Origin: Azospirillaceae bacterium
GTDB lineage: Bacteria > Pseudomonadota > Alphaproteobacteria > Azospirillales > Azospirillaceae
DNA length: 64,000 bases
Direction of reading: 5' to 3'
Assembly: GCA_028283825.1 (NCBI GenBank)
Contig: JAPWJW010000001.1
Location: forward strand, 62,001-126,000
Below, piece by piece: positions 19,255-29,000 of this stretch. The notes under the pieces were generated by a model. The model worked only from the letters and a program-made list of their open reading frames with translations. It searched no databases and was not told the origin of the DNA. A program made the position numbers and the translations under genes. Positions within the stretch are counted from its first letter, which is position 1. The number at the start of each line of letters is the position of its first letter.

Positions 19255-22200
19255 CGGTGGACGTGCAATCCCTGCTGCGGCGGCTGGCGGACCTGGACGT
19301 CCGCCTGTGGGTGGAGGCGGGGCAACTGCGCTTCTCCGCGCCCAAGGGCGTGTTGCAGGGGGCCGTACGCGACGACCTGGTGGCCGCCAAGGCCGACCTG
19401 ATCGCCCACCTGTCCGCGCCACAAATCCTGCCGGCCTCCGCCAACCAGGAAATGCTGTGGTCCCTGGACCGGCTGGAGCCTGACTGCCCGCATCTGTATA
19501 TCGAGGCGCGGGCCGTGCGCCTGACCGGCACGCTGGATCTGGCCGCCCTGACGGCGGCCCTGAACGCGCTGTGCCAACGCCATGACAGCCTGCGCACGCA
19601 CCTGGACATGGCGGATGACGGCCTGCGCCAGGTGGTGGCGCCGGACATCGCCGTCACCATCCCGGTGGAGGATGCCACCGGCCTGGACGGCACGGCGCTG
19701 GACGCGCGGGTGAACGCCGCTGCCTGGGCGCCGTTCGACCTGGGCGCCGCTCCGCTGCTGCGCCTGACCTGGCTGCGCACAGGCGCCGACGACGGCATCC
19801 TGGTCTTCGCCCAGCACCATGTCATCACCGACCGCTGGTCCATCGCCCTGCTGGTACGGGAACTGTCGGCCCTGTACGCCGCCTTCCTGGCCGGCCAGCC
19901 ATCGCCACTGGCCCCCGCGCCGGCGCAGTACAGCGACTACACCCGCTGGCAGCGACAGTGCCTGGCGGAACGGGGCGACGCGCTGATGGCCTATTGGCGC
20001 CAGGCGCTGGACGGGGCGCCCCCCGTCCTGAACCTGCCCACCGACCGGCCGTACCCCAAGCGCGCCAGCCACCGGGGCGGCCGTATCGAGCGTCGGCTGG
20101 ACACCGCATTCAGTGGGGTTTTGGAAGCCTTTTGCCGGCGGGAGGGGGTGACGCCCTTCATGGCGATCACCGCCGCCTACGCCGCCCTGCTGCACCGCCT
20201 CAGCGGCCAGGACACGGTGGTCGTGGGCACGCCCATCGCCAACCGCCTGCGGGCGGACTTCGAGGGGGTCGCGGGCTATTTCGTCAACACCCTGGCCCTG
20301 CGCCTGGACGTGGACGGCAGCGCCCCTTTCAGCACCCTGCTGGGCCGGGTGCGCGACGTGGCGCTGACGGCCTACGAGCATCAGGACCTGCCCTTCAGCC
20401 AGTTGGTCACGGCCCTGCAACCGGACCGGGGTGCCAGCCATCCGCCGCTGTTCCAGGCCATGATCGCCCTGCAGAACATCGAGATGGCGGAACCGACCTT
20501 CGGCGCCGCGACGCTGACCCCCCATCCCTTGGCGGCCGACACCGGCAAATACCCGCTGATGCTGACGGTGCTGCCGGATGAGGCCGGCGGGCCATTGTTG
20601 TGCTGGGACTATCAGACCGACCTGTTCGATGCTGGCACCGTGGCCGCCATTGCCCAGCGTTTTGAGTTGCTGCTGGCCGACGCGCTGGCCGCACCCGAAC
20701 AGCCGGTGGGGCGCTTGGCTCTGCTAACACAGGCCGATCAGGCGCGGGTGCGCCAGGCCAGCAACCGCAACGCCCTGGTGCCCCGGCCCGCCCTTGAGAC
20801 CATCGCCACCCTGTTCCGCGCCCAGTCCGCCGCCACGCCCGAGGCAACCGCCCTGGTTCACGGGGTGGAGCGCATCGACTATCGCACGCTGGACCGGCGA
20901 TCCGACCAATTGGCGGCTCGCCTGGCCCGCGCTGGTGTCCGGACGGGCGACGCCGTGGGCATCGCCCTGGACCGGTCGCCCGACTTCATCACCGGGGTGC
21001 TGGCCATCCTGAAATGTGGGGCGGTCTATGTGCCGCTGGACCGCCGCTATCCGGCCGAACGCCTGGCCTGGATGGCGGCGGATTCCGGCATCCGCCTGCT
21101 GCTGACCGATACCGACGCGCCGTGGACGGACGCGCCCCGCCTGGCCGTGGATGCGCCGGCGGACGACGAAGGCCCAGTGCCCGATCCCGGCATTGGTGCC
21201 GATGCCCCCGCCTACATCATGTATACCTCGGGTTCCACCGGCCAGCCCAAGGGCGTGGTGGCACCGCACCGGGGCATCACTCGCCTGGTGAAGGATGCCG
21301 ACTATGCCCGGCTGGATGCCGATCAGGTGATGCTGATGCTGGCGCCGGTGTCGTTCGACGCCTCCACCCTGGAAATCTGGGGGGCGCTGCTGAACGGCGG
21401 CACGCTGGTGATCGCCCCGCCGCTGGAGGACGACTTGCTGGCCGTGGGCCGCGTCATCCGTGAGGACGGCGTGACCACCCTCTGGCTGACCGCCGGGCTG
21501 TTCGCCCTGATGGTCGAGAACCGCCTGGATGATTTGCGCGGCGTGCGCCAGCTGCTGGTCGGCGGTGACGCCCTGCCCCGCCGCACGGTGGCGGAGGTGC
21601 TGGCGAAGTTGCCGGACACCACGCTGATCAACGGCTACGGCCCTACCGAGAACACCACCTTCACTACCTGCCATACCTTTGATCGTGGGCAGGTGGTCGA
21701 TCTGATCCCCGTGGGCCGCGCCATATCCGGCACCACGGTTTACATCGTCGATGCCCACGGCAACCCCGTGCCGCCCGGCGTGGTGGGCGAACTGCTGACA
21801 GGGGGCAACGGCCTGGCGCTGGGCTACCACAACCGCCCCGACCTGACGGCGGAACGGTTCGTCACCCAGGCGTTCGACCTGGACGGCCAACGGTGGAGCG
21901 AGCGCCTGTACCGCACCGGCGACCTGGCCCGCTGGGTTCCCGACCCCACCGGTGGCGACGGCCTGGTGGTGGACCTGTTGGGCCGTATGGACGCCCAGGT
22001 GAAAATCCGGGGATTCCGTGTGGAACCGGGCGAGGTGGAGGCTGCCTTGGGCGCCCTGCCCGGCATCGTCGACGGCGCCGTGGTGGTGCGGCGTGATGAC
22101 GGCCAGGCGCGGCTGGTGGCCTATTACGTCGCCCGTGATGGCGCGGAGGTCGCCGACCCGCGCACCGCCCTGGCCCGCCTGCTGCCGGACCATCTGGTGC

Positions 22201-25200
22201 CGGCGCAGATAGTGGCGCTGGCCACATTGCCGGTGACGCCCAACGGCAAGGTCGACCGCCAGGCCCTGGCCGGCGACCGCTACAAGGTCGCGGCCGTCGG
22301 CGCCGCGACCGAGGGGAAGGCGCCCACCACCCCCACTGAGGTCCTGCTGGCCCAGGTGTGGGCCGATGTGCTGGCCGGTGGGCCCTATTCCCTCACGGCG
22401 CACTTCTTCGAGCAGGGCGGCAATTCCCTATCGGCCATCCGCATGGTGACCCGCGCCCGCGACGCGCTGGCCGCCGCAGGCCGGCCGCAGGCCTTGCCTG
22501 TGCGCACGGTGTTCGAACACCCCACCCTGGCCGCCTTGGCCGCCGCCATCGATGCCGGCGACGACGCGGTAGCGGACGAGGATGCGCCCGGCCCCCGCAA
22601 TCTGGGCCGCACCGGCCTGCCCCTGTCGCATGCGCAGGAGCGGCTGTGGGTGCTGGAGAAGATGCTGCCGCTGGGCGGCGCCTATAACGTGCCGGGCCAG
22701 TACCAATTGGACGGCCCGCTGGACGTGCCGGCCCTGGCCCGCGCCATTGAGGCGGTGGCCCAGCGTCACGACGTGCTGTCGGCGGTGTTCGTGGAACAGG
22801 ATGGGCGGGCGGTGCAGCACATCGCCGCCACCGGCTTCCGGTTGGACGTGCGCGACGCCGATGAGGCGGAGGTGGCCGACCTGCTGGCGGCGGGGGCGGA
22901 AGCGCCGTTCGACCTGGAATGCGGGCCCCCCCTGCGCGCCACCCTGCTGCGCACCGGGCCGGATCGGCACATCCTGCAAATGGTCATGCACCATCTGGTG
23001 TGCGACGGCTGGTCCGTGGCCGCCTTCCTGCGCGAAGTGGAGGTCGTCTATGCCGGCGGTCGCCTAGCCCCCCTGCCCCTGCAATACCAGGATTACGCCC
23101 ACTGGCATCGCGGCTGGCTGCAAGGGCCACGTCCGGCAGCCGCGCTGGACTATTGGCGGGGCAAGCTGGCGGGCCTGCCGCCCAGCCTGGAACTGCCGGC
23201 CGACTTCCCCCGCCCCGCCGTGCCGGGCAACCGGGGTGCGACCGCGACCCTGCCCCTGGACGTGGCCCCAGCGGCGCTGGATGCCCTATGCCGGGGGCAC
23301 GGCGTCACGCGCTTCGTGCTGTTCTATGCCGCCTTCACCGCCTTCCTGCACCGCGTCACCGGTGAAGTCGATTTCGGCGTCGGCACCCCCATCGCCGGCC
23401 GCCACCACGCGGCGGTGGAACCGCTGGTGGGTTTCTTCGCCGACAATTTGGTGCTGCGCACGCCGGTGAATGACGGCGTTCCCTTCACCACCCTGCTGGC
23501 GAGCGCACGCACCACGGTGCTGGAGGCGTTCGAGCACCAGGACGTCCCCTTCACCACCCTGGTGGAGGCCCTGCAGCCCGAGCGGCGTCTGGACACCACG
23601 CCGCTGTTCCAGGTGATGCTGGCGGTGGAGGAGGATGCCGCCTTCCCCCTGCGCCTGGATGGGGTGAACGCCACCCCGCTGGCCTGGGACAGCCCCTACG
23701 CCAAGTACGACCTGACGCTCAGCATCCGCACCACGGAAAGCGGCCTGGCCGCCAGCCTGGAATACAACACCGACCTGTTCCACCCAATCAGCGCCGGGCG
23801 CCTGACCCGTCAGTTCGCCACCCTGATGACGGAACTGCTGGCCGATCCGGCGCAGGGGGTGAGCGCCATCGATCTGCGGCCGGCGCCTGAGCGGACGGGG
23901 GTGCCGGGTCTGGCCGGCGCCACACGCGCCCGGCCGGCCAACGTCGGCCTGCACGGGCTGGCGTCCGGCGAACCGGATGCCCCGGTTCTGGTCCACGGCG
24001 ACACCATCCTGACCCATGGGGAGGTCCAAGCTGCCGCCAACCGGCTGGCCCACCATTTGATCGCCCGGGGCCTCAAGCCCGGCGGCCTGGTCGGTGTGCA
24101 CCGCCGCCGCGCCCTGGACCTGCCCCTGCTGCTGCTGGCCATCCTGAAGGCCGGCGGTGGCTATGTGCCCCTGAACCCCAACCATCCGGCGGACCGTCTG
24201 GCCGCCATCGTGCGCACGGCCGCCCCCACCTTGATCCTGGCCGGCCCGGACTTCCCCGTCACCGGCACCGACGCCGTCCTGCTGGATCCGGACGCCGAGG
24301 CGACCGCCATCGCCGCCCAGCCGGACACGGATCCGGCCGTGCCGGTGGATGACGAACGGCCGGCCTATGTCATGTTCACCTCCGGCTCCACCGGGGTGCC
24401 CAAGGGGGTCGCTGTACCCCACCGGGCGGCGGTGAACCACCAACTGTGGTTCCGGGAGGTGACCGGTCTGACCGCCGGCGACACCCTGCTGCAAATGACC
24501 TCGTTCGATTTCGACGCCTCGGTCATCGAGTTCTTCGCACCGCTGACCTGTGGCGGTCGGCTGGTCATCGCCCCGCCTGAGGCGGAGAAGGACCCGGCCG
24601 CCCTGGGCGCCCTGATCCAGGCCCACGGCGTGACGGTGTTCCAGGCGGTACCCGCCCTGCTGCAGGTGATGGCGGACGAGGGCATCCTGGCCGCCTGTCC
24701 CAGCCTGCGCCTGGTCTGTTCGGGGGGCGAGGTGCTGGCGACGGAGTTGCAGGACCGCCTGCTGGCCCAACTGGGCACGGCGCGTCTGCTGAACTGCTAC
24801 GGCCCCACGGAAAGCGGCATCGACGCCACCTGGCATGAATGCGGGCCGACGGCCGGCCAGCGCCCGGCCAGCGTGCCCATCGGCCGGCCGGTGCATAACA
24901 TGCGGGCCTATGTGCTGGACGGACGGATGCGCCCGGTGGCAACGGGCCTGGCGGGCGATCTCTACCTGGCGGGGATGAGCCTTGCCACCGGCTATCTGAA
25001 CGCGCCCGCCCTGACCGAAGCGGCCTTCCTGCCTGACCCGTATGCCGGCGGCGCCTTATACCGCACCGGCGACCGCGTGCGCCTGGGCCCAGACGGAAAC
25101 CTGGCCTTCCTGGGCCGCGCCGACCAACAGGTGAAGGTGCGTGGCTACCGCATCGAGACGGCGGAGGTGGAGGCGGCGCTGAACGCCTTGACCGGTGTGC

Positions 25201-28200
25201 GGGAAAGCGCCGTCATCGGGTTGAAGCGGCCGGGCGACACGGAGCACCGCCTGGTGGCCTTCATCGTCGGCACCGCCGAGACGGCGGACTTGCGCGCCGG
25301 CCTGCGCCGCACCCTGCCCGACTATATGGTGCCGGCCCATTTCCTGGCGCTGGACGCCCTGCCCCTGGTCACCAGCGGCAAGGTGGACCGCCGCCGGCTG
25401 GCCACCCTGGCTGAACCCGCCCTGCGCGACGCCAACCACACCGCCGACCGCGTGCCCCCGCGCAATGAAACGGAACAGCGCCTGGCCGCCATCTGGGCCG
25501 ACGTGCTGGGTGGCAACGGCGTCGGCGTGCACGACAATTTCTTCGAACGCGGCGGCCATTCCCTGAAGGCGGTGCAGGTCGTGGCCCGCGTCCGCGACCA
25601 ATGGCCGGGGATGGATCTGTCCGTCCGCCACGTGTTCGAGGCGCCGACCATCGCCGGCCTGGCCACCCTGTTGCGGCCGAAGGCGGAGGGGACAAGCGAC
25701 CGCCCCGCCCTGCTGCCCCAGCCCCGCGACCGGGCACCCGACGGCACGACCCTGATGCCGGTATCCTACGCCCAGCGGGCGCTGTGGTTCCTGGACCGGT
25801 TGGAAGGCGGGCGCGCCTACACCACCGTCGATGCCTTCATCCTGGCCGGCCGGCTGGACCTGGCGGCCCTGCAAGCGGCGTTGGACACCTTGGTGCGCCG
25901 CCACGAAAGCCTGCGCACCTGCTTCGTCCTGGAAGACGGCGAACCGCGCCAGCGCATCCTGCCGCCCCTGCCCATGCCCTTCATCCACAAGATTGCGGCT
26001 GCGACGACCGACCTGGCCGGCCTGGCGCTGGCGGAAACCACCCGGCCCATCGACCTGTCGCGTGAACCGCCCCTGCGCGTCAGCATCATCACCCTGGCGC
26101 CCGACCGGCATCTGGGTGTCCTGACCTGGCACCACATCGCCACCGACGGCTGGTCCACCGGCGTGCTGGTGCGGGAGATCGGCGCGCTCTATACGGCGGC
26201 CCTGGCGGGGCAGGCGCTGGACCAAGCCCTGCCGCCGCTGCCCTTGCAGTACGGCGATTATGCCGCCTGGCAGCAACGCTGGCTGGCCAGCGCCGGGTTC
26301 AAGCGCCAGCTGGATTACTGGACGGAACAGCTGGCCGAGGCGCCGACCCATCTGAATTTGTGCACCGACCGGCCCCGTCCTCACCGCCAGAGCTTCCGGG
26401 GCGCCACCCTGCGCTTCAGCGTCGGGGCCGGTCTGGCGCGACGGTTGGAAAGCGTGGGCCAGGCGGCCGGGGCCAGCCCGTTCATGACCCTGCTGGCCCT
26501 GTTCATGGTGCTGCTGCACCGCCATTCCCGCCAGGACGACGTGCTGGTCGGCACGCCGGTGGCCAACCGACCGGCCCGGGAATTGGAAGGCCTGCTGGGC
26601 TTTTTCACCAACACCCTGGTGTTGCGCGGCCGCCTGGCCGGCAACCCGCGCTTCGGCGACTTCCTGGCCCAGGTGCGGCAGATAGCGCTGGACGCCTACG
26701 CCAACGCCGACGTGCCGTTCGAAAAGCTGGTCGATGCCCTGGACCCACCCCGCAGCCTGGCCCATTCCCCCCTGTTCCAGGCCATGTTCAACCTGCAGAA
26801 CACGCCCCGCAGCCCCTTGGCGCTGCCGGGGCTGGACCTGTTGCCGGTGGAGATCGACACCCACACCGCCAAGTTCGACCTGCTGCTGACCCTGATCGAG
26901 GCGGCGGACGGCGGGCTGGATGGACATTGGGAATACAGCACCGACCTGTTCGACCCCGCCAGCGCCCAGCGCATGGTGGACCAGTATCTGACCCTGCTGC
27001 GCGCCGTGGCGGCCGACGCCGACCTGCCCTTGCGCGACCTGGCCCTGGCGGCGCCTGAGGACACCGCCCGCCTGCTGGCCGACTGCCAGGGGCCGGTGGT
27101 GGCGAACGGTGGTGACGGCAGGCTGCACCAGTTGTTCGAGGCGACGGCGACACAGCGGCCGGACACGGTGGCCGTCACCTTCGACGGCGTTGAGCTGACC
27201 TATGCCCAGTTGGACCGCCGCGCCAACGCCCTGGCCCATCGCCTGGTGGCCCTGGGCGTGCGGCCGGATACGCCCGTCGGCATCCGGCTGGACCGGTCGC
27301 TGGACATGGTCATCGCCATGTTGGGCATCCTGAAGGCCGGCGGCGCCTACGTGCCGCTGGACCCGGCCCTGCCTGCCGCCCGCCTGGACTATATCATCGG
27401 CGACGCCGGCCTGACGCTGGTGGTGGGCACCGCACCGGATGGCGGCCTGCCCCATGGGGCGCAGGCCGTGGCGGTAACGGGGGAGGAAACGGAGACCGGC
27501 CCGGCTGTGGACCTGACGCCGGAACATCTGGCCTACGTCCTCTACACCTCCGGCTCCACGGGACAGCCCAAGGGCGTGCTGATGCCCCACCGGGCGCTGG
27601 TCAACCTGATCCGCTGGCAGGTGGCGGAGCCGTCGTTCGCGTCCGGCTTGCGCACCCTGCAATTCACCACCCTGGGCTTCGACGTGGCCTGCCAGGAGAT
27701 GTTCGCCTGCTGGGCGTCGGCCGGTACCCTGGTGCTGATGGCGGAGAGCTTGCGCCGCGACGTGCCGGCGATGATCGCCCAGGCCGCCGCGTGGGGCATC
27801 CAGCGCATCTTCCTGCCCTTCACCGCCCTGCAGCAGTTGGCCGAGGCCTGGCCCCTGGCCGCCCGCCGCCCCCAAGGCCTGGTGGAGCTGATCACGGCGG
27901 GCGAACGGCTGAAGGTCACGCCAACGCTGCGCGCCCTGTTCCGCGACCTGCCGGACTGTCGCCTGGTCAACCAGTACGGGCCCACCGAGACCCATGTCGC
28001 CACCGCTTTGGTCCTGCCGGCCGATCCCGACGGCTGGCCGGAACTGCCGCGCATCGGCCGGCCGGTCGCCAATAGTGCGGTGTACATCCTGGATGAGGAC
28101 GGTCACCCCTTGCCGGTGGGGGTGCCGGGGCAGCTGTGGATCGCCGGGACGGCGGTCAGCCGGGGGTACCTGGGCCGGCCCGATCTGACAGAGAAAAGCT

Positions 28201-29000
28201 TCCGGCACAATCCTTACGGACCCGGAATGATGTATGCCACGGGTGACCTGGCCTGCGTCCGCTGGGACGGCGCGGTGCCGGAACTGGACTTCCTGGGCCG
28301 CATCGACGCCCAAGTCAAAATCCGGGGCTACCGCATCGAGCCGGAAGAGGTGGAGCGCGCGCTGATCGCCCAGGGCCGGGTGCGCGACGCCGCCGTGGTC
28401 GCCTGGACCGATGGCAGTGGCGAGAAGCGGCTGGTCGCCTATTACGTCCCGGCCGATGCCGCCGCCGGTGACACCCGCGTGGTGCGCGATGGCCTGGCGG
28501 CGCAGTTGCCCGACTATATGGTTCCCACCCTGTGGGTGCCGCTGCCGGCCCTGCCGCAGACCCGCACCGGCAAGGTCGACCGCAAGGCCCTGCCCGCCCC
28601 CGACCAGGCGGGTACCGCCCCTGCCACCGTGGCCACCCCGCCGCGCAGCGTGACGGAACAGGCGGTGGCCGGCATCTGGCGGTCGGTGCTGCAGGTACCG
28701 CAGGTGGGGCTGCACGACAATTTCTTCGATTTGGGCGGCTATTCTTTCCTATTGCTGCGCGTGCTGGCGGAGGTGCGCCGGCGCTTCCCCGCCGCCCGCC
28801 ATGTCACCATGGTCAGCCTGTTCGAGCACCCGACCGTGCAGGCGTTGGCCCGCCTGATCGATGGGGCGCAGGCCGACGCCCTGCGCCACCGCGCCGCCCA
28901 GCGTGAGGCGCAAGGCGCCTTGCGCCAGGATTTGAATGAACGCCGCACGGCCCAGCGCCGCGCCGCCCCCCTTATCGCCCTGGAAGAGATCCCGTCATGA
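19251..29000 (+). CDS. Three-module NRPS, 3249 aa: docking-C-A-T-C-A-T-C-A-T
   Basis: GTG start at 19251 overlaps the previous stop (GTGA). Residues 1-57 (LLRRLADLDVRLWVEAG..., APKG) match TubC-type N-terminal docking domains, which sit at PKS-to-NRPS junctions. Then C1 (about 60-500; HHVITDRWS), A1 (514-1016), T1 (FFEQGGNSL), C2 (HHLVCDGWS), A2 (1563-2056), T2 (FFERGGHSL), C3 (HHIATDGWS), A3 (2623-3120), T3 (FFDLGGYSF). Pocket residues by eye: A1 D-A-L-W-L-G-G-T-F-K (very close to a known valine code), A2 D-A-I-Q-C-G-C-I-D-K (not assigned), A3 D-V-Q-F-I-A-Q-V-A-K (two changes from the proline code). No epimerase or methylase. It extends the ketide chain with three amino acids and hands over to the last protein through an ATGA overlap. 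Confidence 0.95.
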   Translation: MTVDVQSLLRRLADLDVRLWVEAGQLRFSAPKGVLQGAVRDDLVAAKADLIAHLSAPQILPASANQEMLWSLDRLEPDCPHLYIEARAVRLTGTLDLAALTAALNALCQRHDSLRTHLDMADDGLRQVVAPDIAVTIPVEDATGLDGTALDARVNAAAWAPFDLGAAPLLRLTWLRTGADDGILVFAQHHVITDRWSIALLVRELSALYAAFLAGQPSPLAPAPAQYSDYTRWQRQCLAERGDALMAYWRQALDGAPPVLNLPTDRPYPKRASHRGGRIERRLDTAFSGVLEAFCRREGVTPFMAITAAYAALLHRLSGQDTVVVGTPIANRLRADFEGVAGYFVNTLALRLDVDGSAPFSTLLGRVRDVALTAYEHQDLPFSQLVTALQPDRGASHPPLFQAMIALQNIEMAEPTFGAATLTPHPLAADTGKYPLMLTVLPDEAGGPLLCWDYQTDLFDAGTVAAIAQRFELLLADALAAPEQPVGRLALLTQADQARVRQASNRNALVPRPALETIATLFRAQSAATPEATALVHGVERIDYRTLDRRSDQLAARLARAGVRTGDAVGIALDRSPDFITGVLAILKCGAVYVPLDRRYPAERLAWMAADSGIRLLLTDTDAPWTDAPRLAVDAPADDEGPVPDPGIGADAPAYIMYTSGSTGQPKGVVAPHRGITRLVKDADYARLDADQVMLMLAPVSFDASTLEIWGALLNGGTLVIAPPLEDDLLAVGRVIREDGVTTLWLTAGLFALMVENRLDDLRGVRQLLVGGDALPRRTVAEVLAKLPDTTLINGYGPTENTTFTTCHTFDRGQVVDLIPVGRAISGTTVYIVDAHGNPVPPGVVGELLTGGNGLALGYHNRPDLTAERFVTQAFDLDGQRWSERLYRTGDLARWVPDPTGGDGLVVDLLGRMDAQVKIRGFRVEPGEVEAALGALPGIVDGAVVVRRDDGQARLVAYYVARDGAEVADPRTALARLLPDHLVPAQIVALATLPVTPNGKVDRQALAGDRYKVAAVGAATEGKAPTTPTEVLLAQVWADVLAGGPYSLTAHFFEQGGNSLSAIRMVTRARDALAAAGRPQALPVRTVFEHPTLAALAAAIDAGDDAVADEDAPGPRNLGRTGLPLSHAQERLWVLEKMLPLGGAYNVPGQYQLDGPLDVPALARAIEAVAQRHDVLSAVFVEQDGRAVQHIAATGFRLDVRDADEAEVADLLAAGAEAPFDLECGPPLRATLLRTGPDRHILQMVMHHLVCDGWSVAAFLREVEVVYAGGRLAPLPLQYQDYAHWHRGWLQGPRPAAALDYWRGKLAGLPPSLELPADFPRPAVPGNRGATATLPLDVAPAALDALCRGHGVTRFVLFYAAFTAFLHRVTGEVDFGVGTPIAGRHHAAVEPLVGFFADNLVLRTPVNDGVPFTTLLASARTTVLEAFEHQDVPFTTLVEALQPERRLDTTPLFQVMLAVEEDAAFPLRLDGVNATPLAWDSPYAKYDLTLSIRTTESGLAASLEYNTDLFHPISAGRLTRQFATLMTELLADPAQGVSAIDLRPAPERTGVPGLAGATRARPANVGLHGLASGEPDAPVLVHGDTILTHGEVQAAANRLAHHLIARGLKPGGLVGVHRRRALDLPLLLLAILKAGGGYVPLNPNHPADRLAAIVRTAAPTLILAGPDFPVTGTDAVLLDPDAEATAIAAQPDTDPAVPVDDERPAYVMFTSGSTGVPKGVAVPHRAAVNHQLWFREVTGLTAGDTLLQMTSFDFDASVIEFFAPLTCGGRLVIAPPEAEKDPAALGALIQAHGVTVFQAVPALLQVMADEGILAACPSLRLVCSGGEVLATELQDRLLAQLGTARLLNCYGPTESGIDATWHECGPTAGQRPASVPIGRPVHNMRAYVLDGRMRPVATGLAGDLYLAGMSLATGYLNAPALTEAAFLPDPYAGGALYRTGDRVRLGPDGNLAFLGRADQQVKVRGYRIETAEVEAALNALTGVRESAVIGLKRPGDTEHRLVAFIVGTAETADLRAGLRRTLPDYMVPAHFLALDALPLVTSGKVDRRRLATLAEPALRDANHTADRVPPRNETEQRLAAIWADVLGGNGVGVHDNFFERGGHSLKAVQVVARVRDQWPGMDLSVRHVFEAPTIAGLATLLRPKAEGTSDRPALLPQPRDRAPDGTTLMPVSYAQRALWFLDRLEGGRAYTTVDAFILAGRLDLAALQAALDTLVRRHESLRTCFVLEDGEPRQRILPPLPMPFIHKIAAATTDLAGLALAETTRPIDLSREPPLRVSIITLAPDRHLGVLTWHHIATDGWSTGVLVREIGALYTAALAGQALDQALPPLPLQYGDYAAWQQRWLASAGFKRQLDYWTEQLAEAPTHLNLCTDRPRPHRQSFRGATLRFSVGAGLARRLESVGQAAGASPFMTLLALFMVLLHRHSRQDDVLVGTPVANRPARELEGLLGFFTNTLVLRGRLAGNPRFGDFLAQVRQIALDAYANADVPFEKLVDALDPPRSLAHSPLFQAMFNLQNTPRSPLALPGLDLLPVEIDTHTAKFDLLLTLIEAADGGLDGHWEYSTDLFDPASAQRMVDQYLTLLRAVAADADLPLRDLALAAPEDTARLLADCQGPVVANGGDGRLHQLFEATATQRPDTVAVTFDGVELTYAQLDRRANALAHRLVALGVRPDTPVGIRLDRSLDMVIAMLGILKAGGAYVPLDPALPAARLDYIIGDAGLTLVVGTAPDGGLPHGAQAVAVTGEETETGPAVDLTPEHLAYVLYTSGSTGQPKGVLMPHRALVNLIRWQVAEPSFASGLRTLQFTTLGFDVACQEMFACWASAGTLVLMAESLRRDVPAMIAQAAAWGIQRIFLPFTALQQLAEAWPLAARRPQGLVELITAGERLKVTPTLRALFRDLPDCRLVNQYGPTETHVATALVLPADPDGWPELPRIGRPVANSAVYILDEDGHPLPVGVPGQLWIAGTAVSRGYLGRPDLTEKSFRHNPYGPGMMYATGDLACVRWDGAVPELDFLGRIDAQVKIRGYRIEPEEVERALIAQGRVRDAAVVAWTDGSGEKRLVAYYVPADAAAGDTRVVRDGLAAQLPDYMVPTLWVPLPALPQTRTGKVDRKALPAPDQAGTAPATVATPPRSVTEQAVAGIWRSVLQVPQVGLHDNFFDLGGYSFLLLRVLAEVRRRFPAARHVTMVSLFEHPTVQALARLIDGAQADALRHRAAQREAQGALRQDLNERRTAQRRAAPLIALEEIPS

